Shown one piece after another: positions 12,498-13,619 of a DNA stretch of 13,619 nucleotides (position 1 is its first letter; every line of letters begins with the position of its first letter). Below the pieces are notes generated by a model. It was not told the origin of the DNA. It did no database searches and saw only the letters and a program-made list of their open reading frames with translations. Position numbers and translations under genes: made by a program. This DNA is from Bacillota bacterium (GTDB lineage: Bacteria; Bacillota; Desulfotomaculia; Desulfotomaculales; Desulfallaceae), in NCBI GenBank assembly GCA_009781965.1, contig WQUS01000143.1, positions 1 to 13,619 on the forward strand, read 5' to 3'.

Positions 12498-13442
12498 ATG
12501 AGTAAAAAAATTGCCACCCGGGAAGCCTACGGTGCGGCGCTGGTGGAATTGGGGCGGCTGAATCCCAACGTGGTGGTGTTGGACGCCGACCTGGCCAAAT
12601 CCACTAAAACTATCGATTTCAGTAAAGAATTTCCCCAGCGGTTTTTCGATGTGGGCATTGCCGAGCAAAATATGATTGGCACCGCCGCGGGACTGGCTGC
12701 GGCGGGTAAAGTGCCATTTGCCAGTTCTTTCGCGGTGTTTGCCACCGGGCGGGTATATGACCAAATCCGTAACAGCGTCGCTTATCCCAGGCTGAACGTA
12801 AAGATTGCCGCTACTCACGCCGGGATCACCGTAGGCGAGGACGGCGCCTCCCACCAGATGGTGGAGGATATTGCCCTGATGCGGGTATTGCCTAATATGA
12901 CGGTGCTGGTGCCGGCCGATGCGGTGGAAACCAGGGCGGCGGTGCTGGCGGCGGCGGAAATGGACGGGCCTGTCTATATCAGATTAGGCCGGGCCGGGGT
13001 ACCGGTGCTGCATGATGAAAATACTTTCCGGTTTGTGCCGGGCCAGGCGGTGACCATGCGGGAAGGCGGCGATGTGGCCGTTATCGCCTGCGGTATTATG
13101 GTGACCGCGGCTCTGGAGGCGGCGGAACAACTGGCCGCCGAAGGCGTTTCGGTTCTGGTGCTGGATGTGCATACCGTTAAGCCCCTGGATGTGCGGGCGG
13201 TGGTGGAAGCGGCTCAACTCACCGGCGCGGTGGTTACAGCCGAGGAACACAGCATTATCGGCGGTTTGGGCGGCGCGGTGGCCGAAACGCTGGCCGAACA
13301 CTATCCCGTGCCGGTGCGCCGGGTGGGCGTGGCGGACACTTTCGGCGAATCGGGCAAACCGGACGAATTACTGAAGAAATACGGATTGACGCCGGCCGAG
13401 ATTAAGCTGGCCGTGCATGAAGTCCTCAAAAGAAAGCAGTAA
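12498..13442 (+). CDS. Transketolase, C-terminal subunit
   Basis: 314 residues with the pyrimidine-binding (Pyr) domain and the C-terminal transketolase domain. The catalytic glutamate is Glu56 in DVGIAEQNM, the residue that activates ThDP from the partner subunit. FASSFAVFATGRVYDQIRN and ATHAGITVGEDGASHQMVEDIALMR are conserved Pyr-domain stretches. IACGIMVTAALEAAEQL and VVTAEEHSIIGGLGGAVAE belong to the C-terminal domain. Length is usual for the split form. The ATG at 12498 is selected over TTG 12492 by ribosome-binding-site spacing. The stop of the N-terminal subunit is 36 bp upstream, so both subunits should come from one mRNA in similar amounts. No convincing terminator was found in the following 177 bp. 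Confidence 0.96.
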   Translation: MSKKIATREAYGAALVELGRLNPNVVVLDADLAKSTKTIDFSKEFPQRFFDVGIAEQNMIGTAAGLAAAGKVPFASSFAVFATGRVYDQIRNSVAYPRLNVKIAATHAGITVGEDGASHQMVEDIALMRVLPNMTVLVPADAVETRAAVLAAAEMDGPVYIRLGRAGVPVLHDENTFRFVPGQAVTMREGGDVAVIACGIMVTAALEAAEQLAAEGVSVLVLDVHTVKPLDVRAVVEAAQLTGAVVTAEEHSIIGGLGGAVAETLAEHYPVPVRRVGVADTFGESGKPDELLKKYGLTPAEIKLAVHEVLKRKQ

Positions 13443-13521
13443 ACCATCACATGCCCGGATAAGCTTAAATGGATGGGGTATGGCTGACTGTCAATAGACT
13501 GTTGCCGCGCCCTGTTTTTTT

Positions 13522-13547
13522 GTTACTGCTTATGTGTTATTGTTCAG
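13522..13547 (+). repeat. Decayed left-end fragment of the palindromic repeat
   Basis: This 26-base stretch aligns to the left end of copy 3 (4850-4874) with 20 of 25 aligned positions identical and one gap. All five substitutions are transitions. It keeps the two spaced GTTAC/GTTATTG blocks and TGTTCAG. No inner stem follows, so it would be a truncated remnant. The rest of 13443-13619 holds no gene I can support; AAGGGG near the right edge could be the ribosome binding site of a gene outside the window. Confidence 0.4.
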
Positions 13548-13619
13548 GGGTTATTTATTGATCCTTGCCGCAGAGTTTGCCGGGCGGCGGAAAAAATTCG
13601 ATGCCAGTAAGGGGATAAG

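Noticed and set aside
11625..13442. Transketolase as a gene split by a stop codon
   Set aside because: Both halves have their own ribosome binding sites and usual subunit lengths, and the break is at the natural domain boundary. Two-gene transketolases are normal in Clostridia.
1..13619. CRISPR array, tRNA or rRNA genes, riboswitches
   Set aside because: No regularly spaced identical repeats of CRISPR size, no cloverleaf with a plausible anticodon arm, and no known riboswitch core were recognised in the intergenic regions read.

Overview
The window reads as a stretch of a Firmicutes chromosome, probably an anaerobic member of the Clostridia. The basis is the gene order cspA - hpf (long form) - secA - prfB, the two-gene transketolase, AGGAGG-type ribosome binding sites and several GTG/TTG starts. 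The genus call is inference only. Most of the window is fairly GC-rich (38 of 60 bases in one secA line I counted). The module at 8530-10443 is clearly AT-richer (22 GC of 60 in a counted line).

Layout. 1-134 is the clipped first copy of a roughly 148-bp palindromic repeat. Next come a cold-shock gene (256-453), the ribosome hibernation factor gene hpf (531-1076) and a pair of convergent terminators. On the minus strand lies a small operon: a four-helix DUF2975 membrane protein followed by an HTH regulator. Its promoter -35 lies inside a 25-bp perfect inverted repeat. A second repeat copy sits in the long secA leader, then secA, a third repeat copy, and prfB with its programmed +1 frameshift. 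A probable catabolic or redox cluster follows: a crotonase-fold protein and two flavodoxin-like oxidoreductases. After a strong hairpin comes an AT-rich two-gene module, an AAA ATPase plus a DUF4276/Toprim-like protein, which looks like a horizontally acquired anti-phage cassette. A long hairpin and a decaying tandem repeat separate it from a YitT-family membrane protein gene and the two transketolase genes. A degraded end of the palindromic repeat lies near the right edge.

How the parts work together. cspA, hpf, secA and prfB form a housekeeping block for RNA chaperoning, 100S ribosome dimerisation, protein export and termination at UGA/UAA. The transketolase pair serves the non-oxidative pentose phosphate pathway. 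The two most unusual items are the following. (1) The mobile-looking repeat family has three copies in the same orientation within 5 kb. Their stems differ by paired, compensatory changes, and one copy is flanked by a perfect 8-bp direct repeat (TTAGTTTC). (2) The ATPase/DUF4276 pair is a candidate defence system. No search was run; family names rest on motif recognition.
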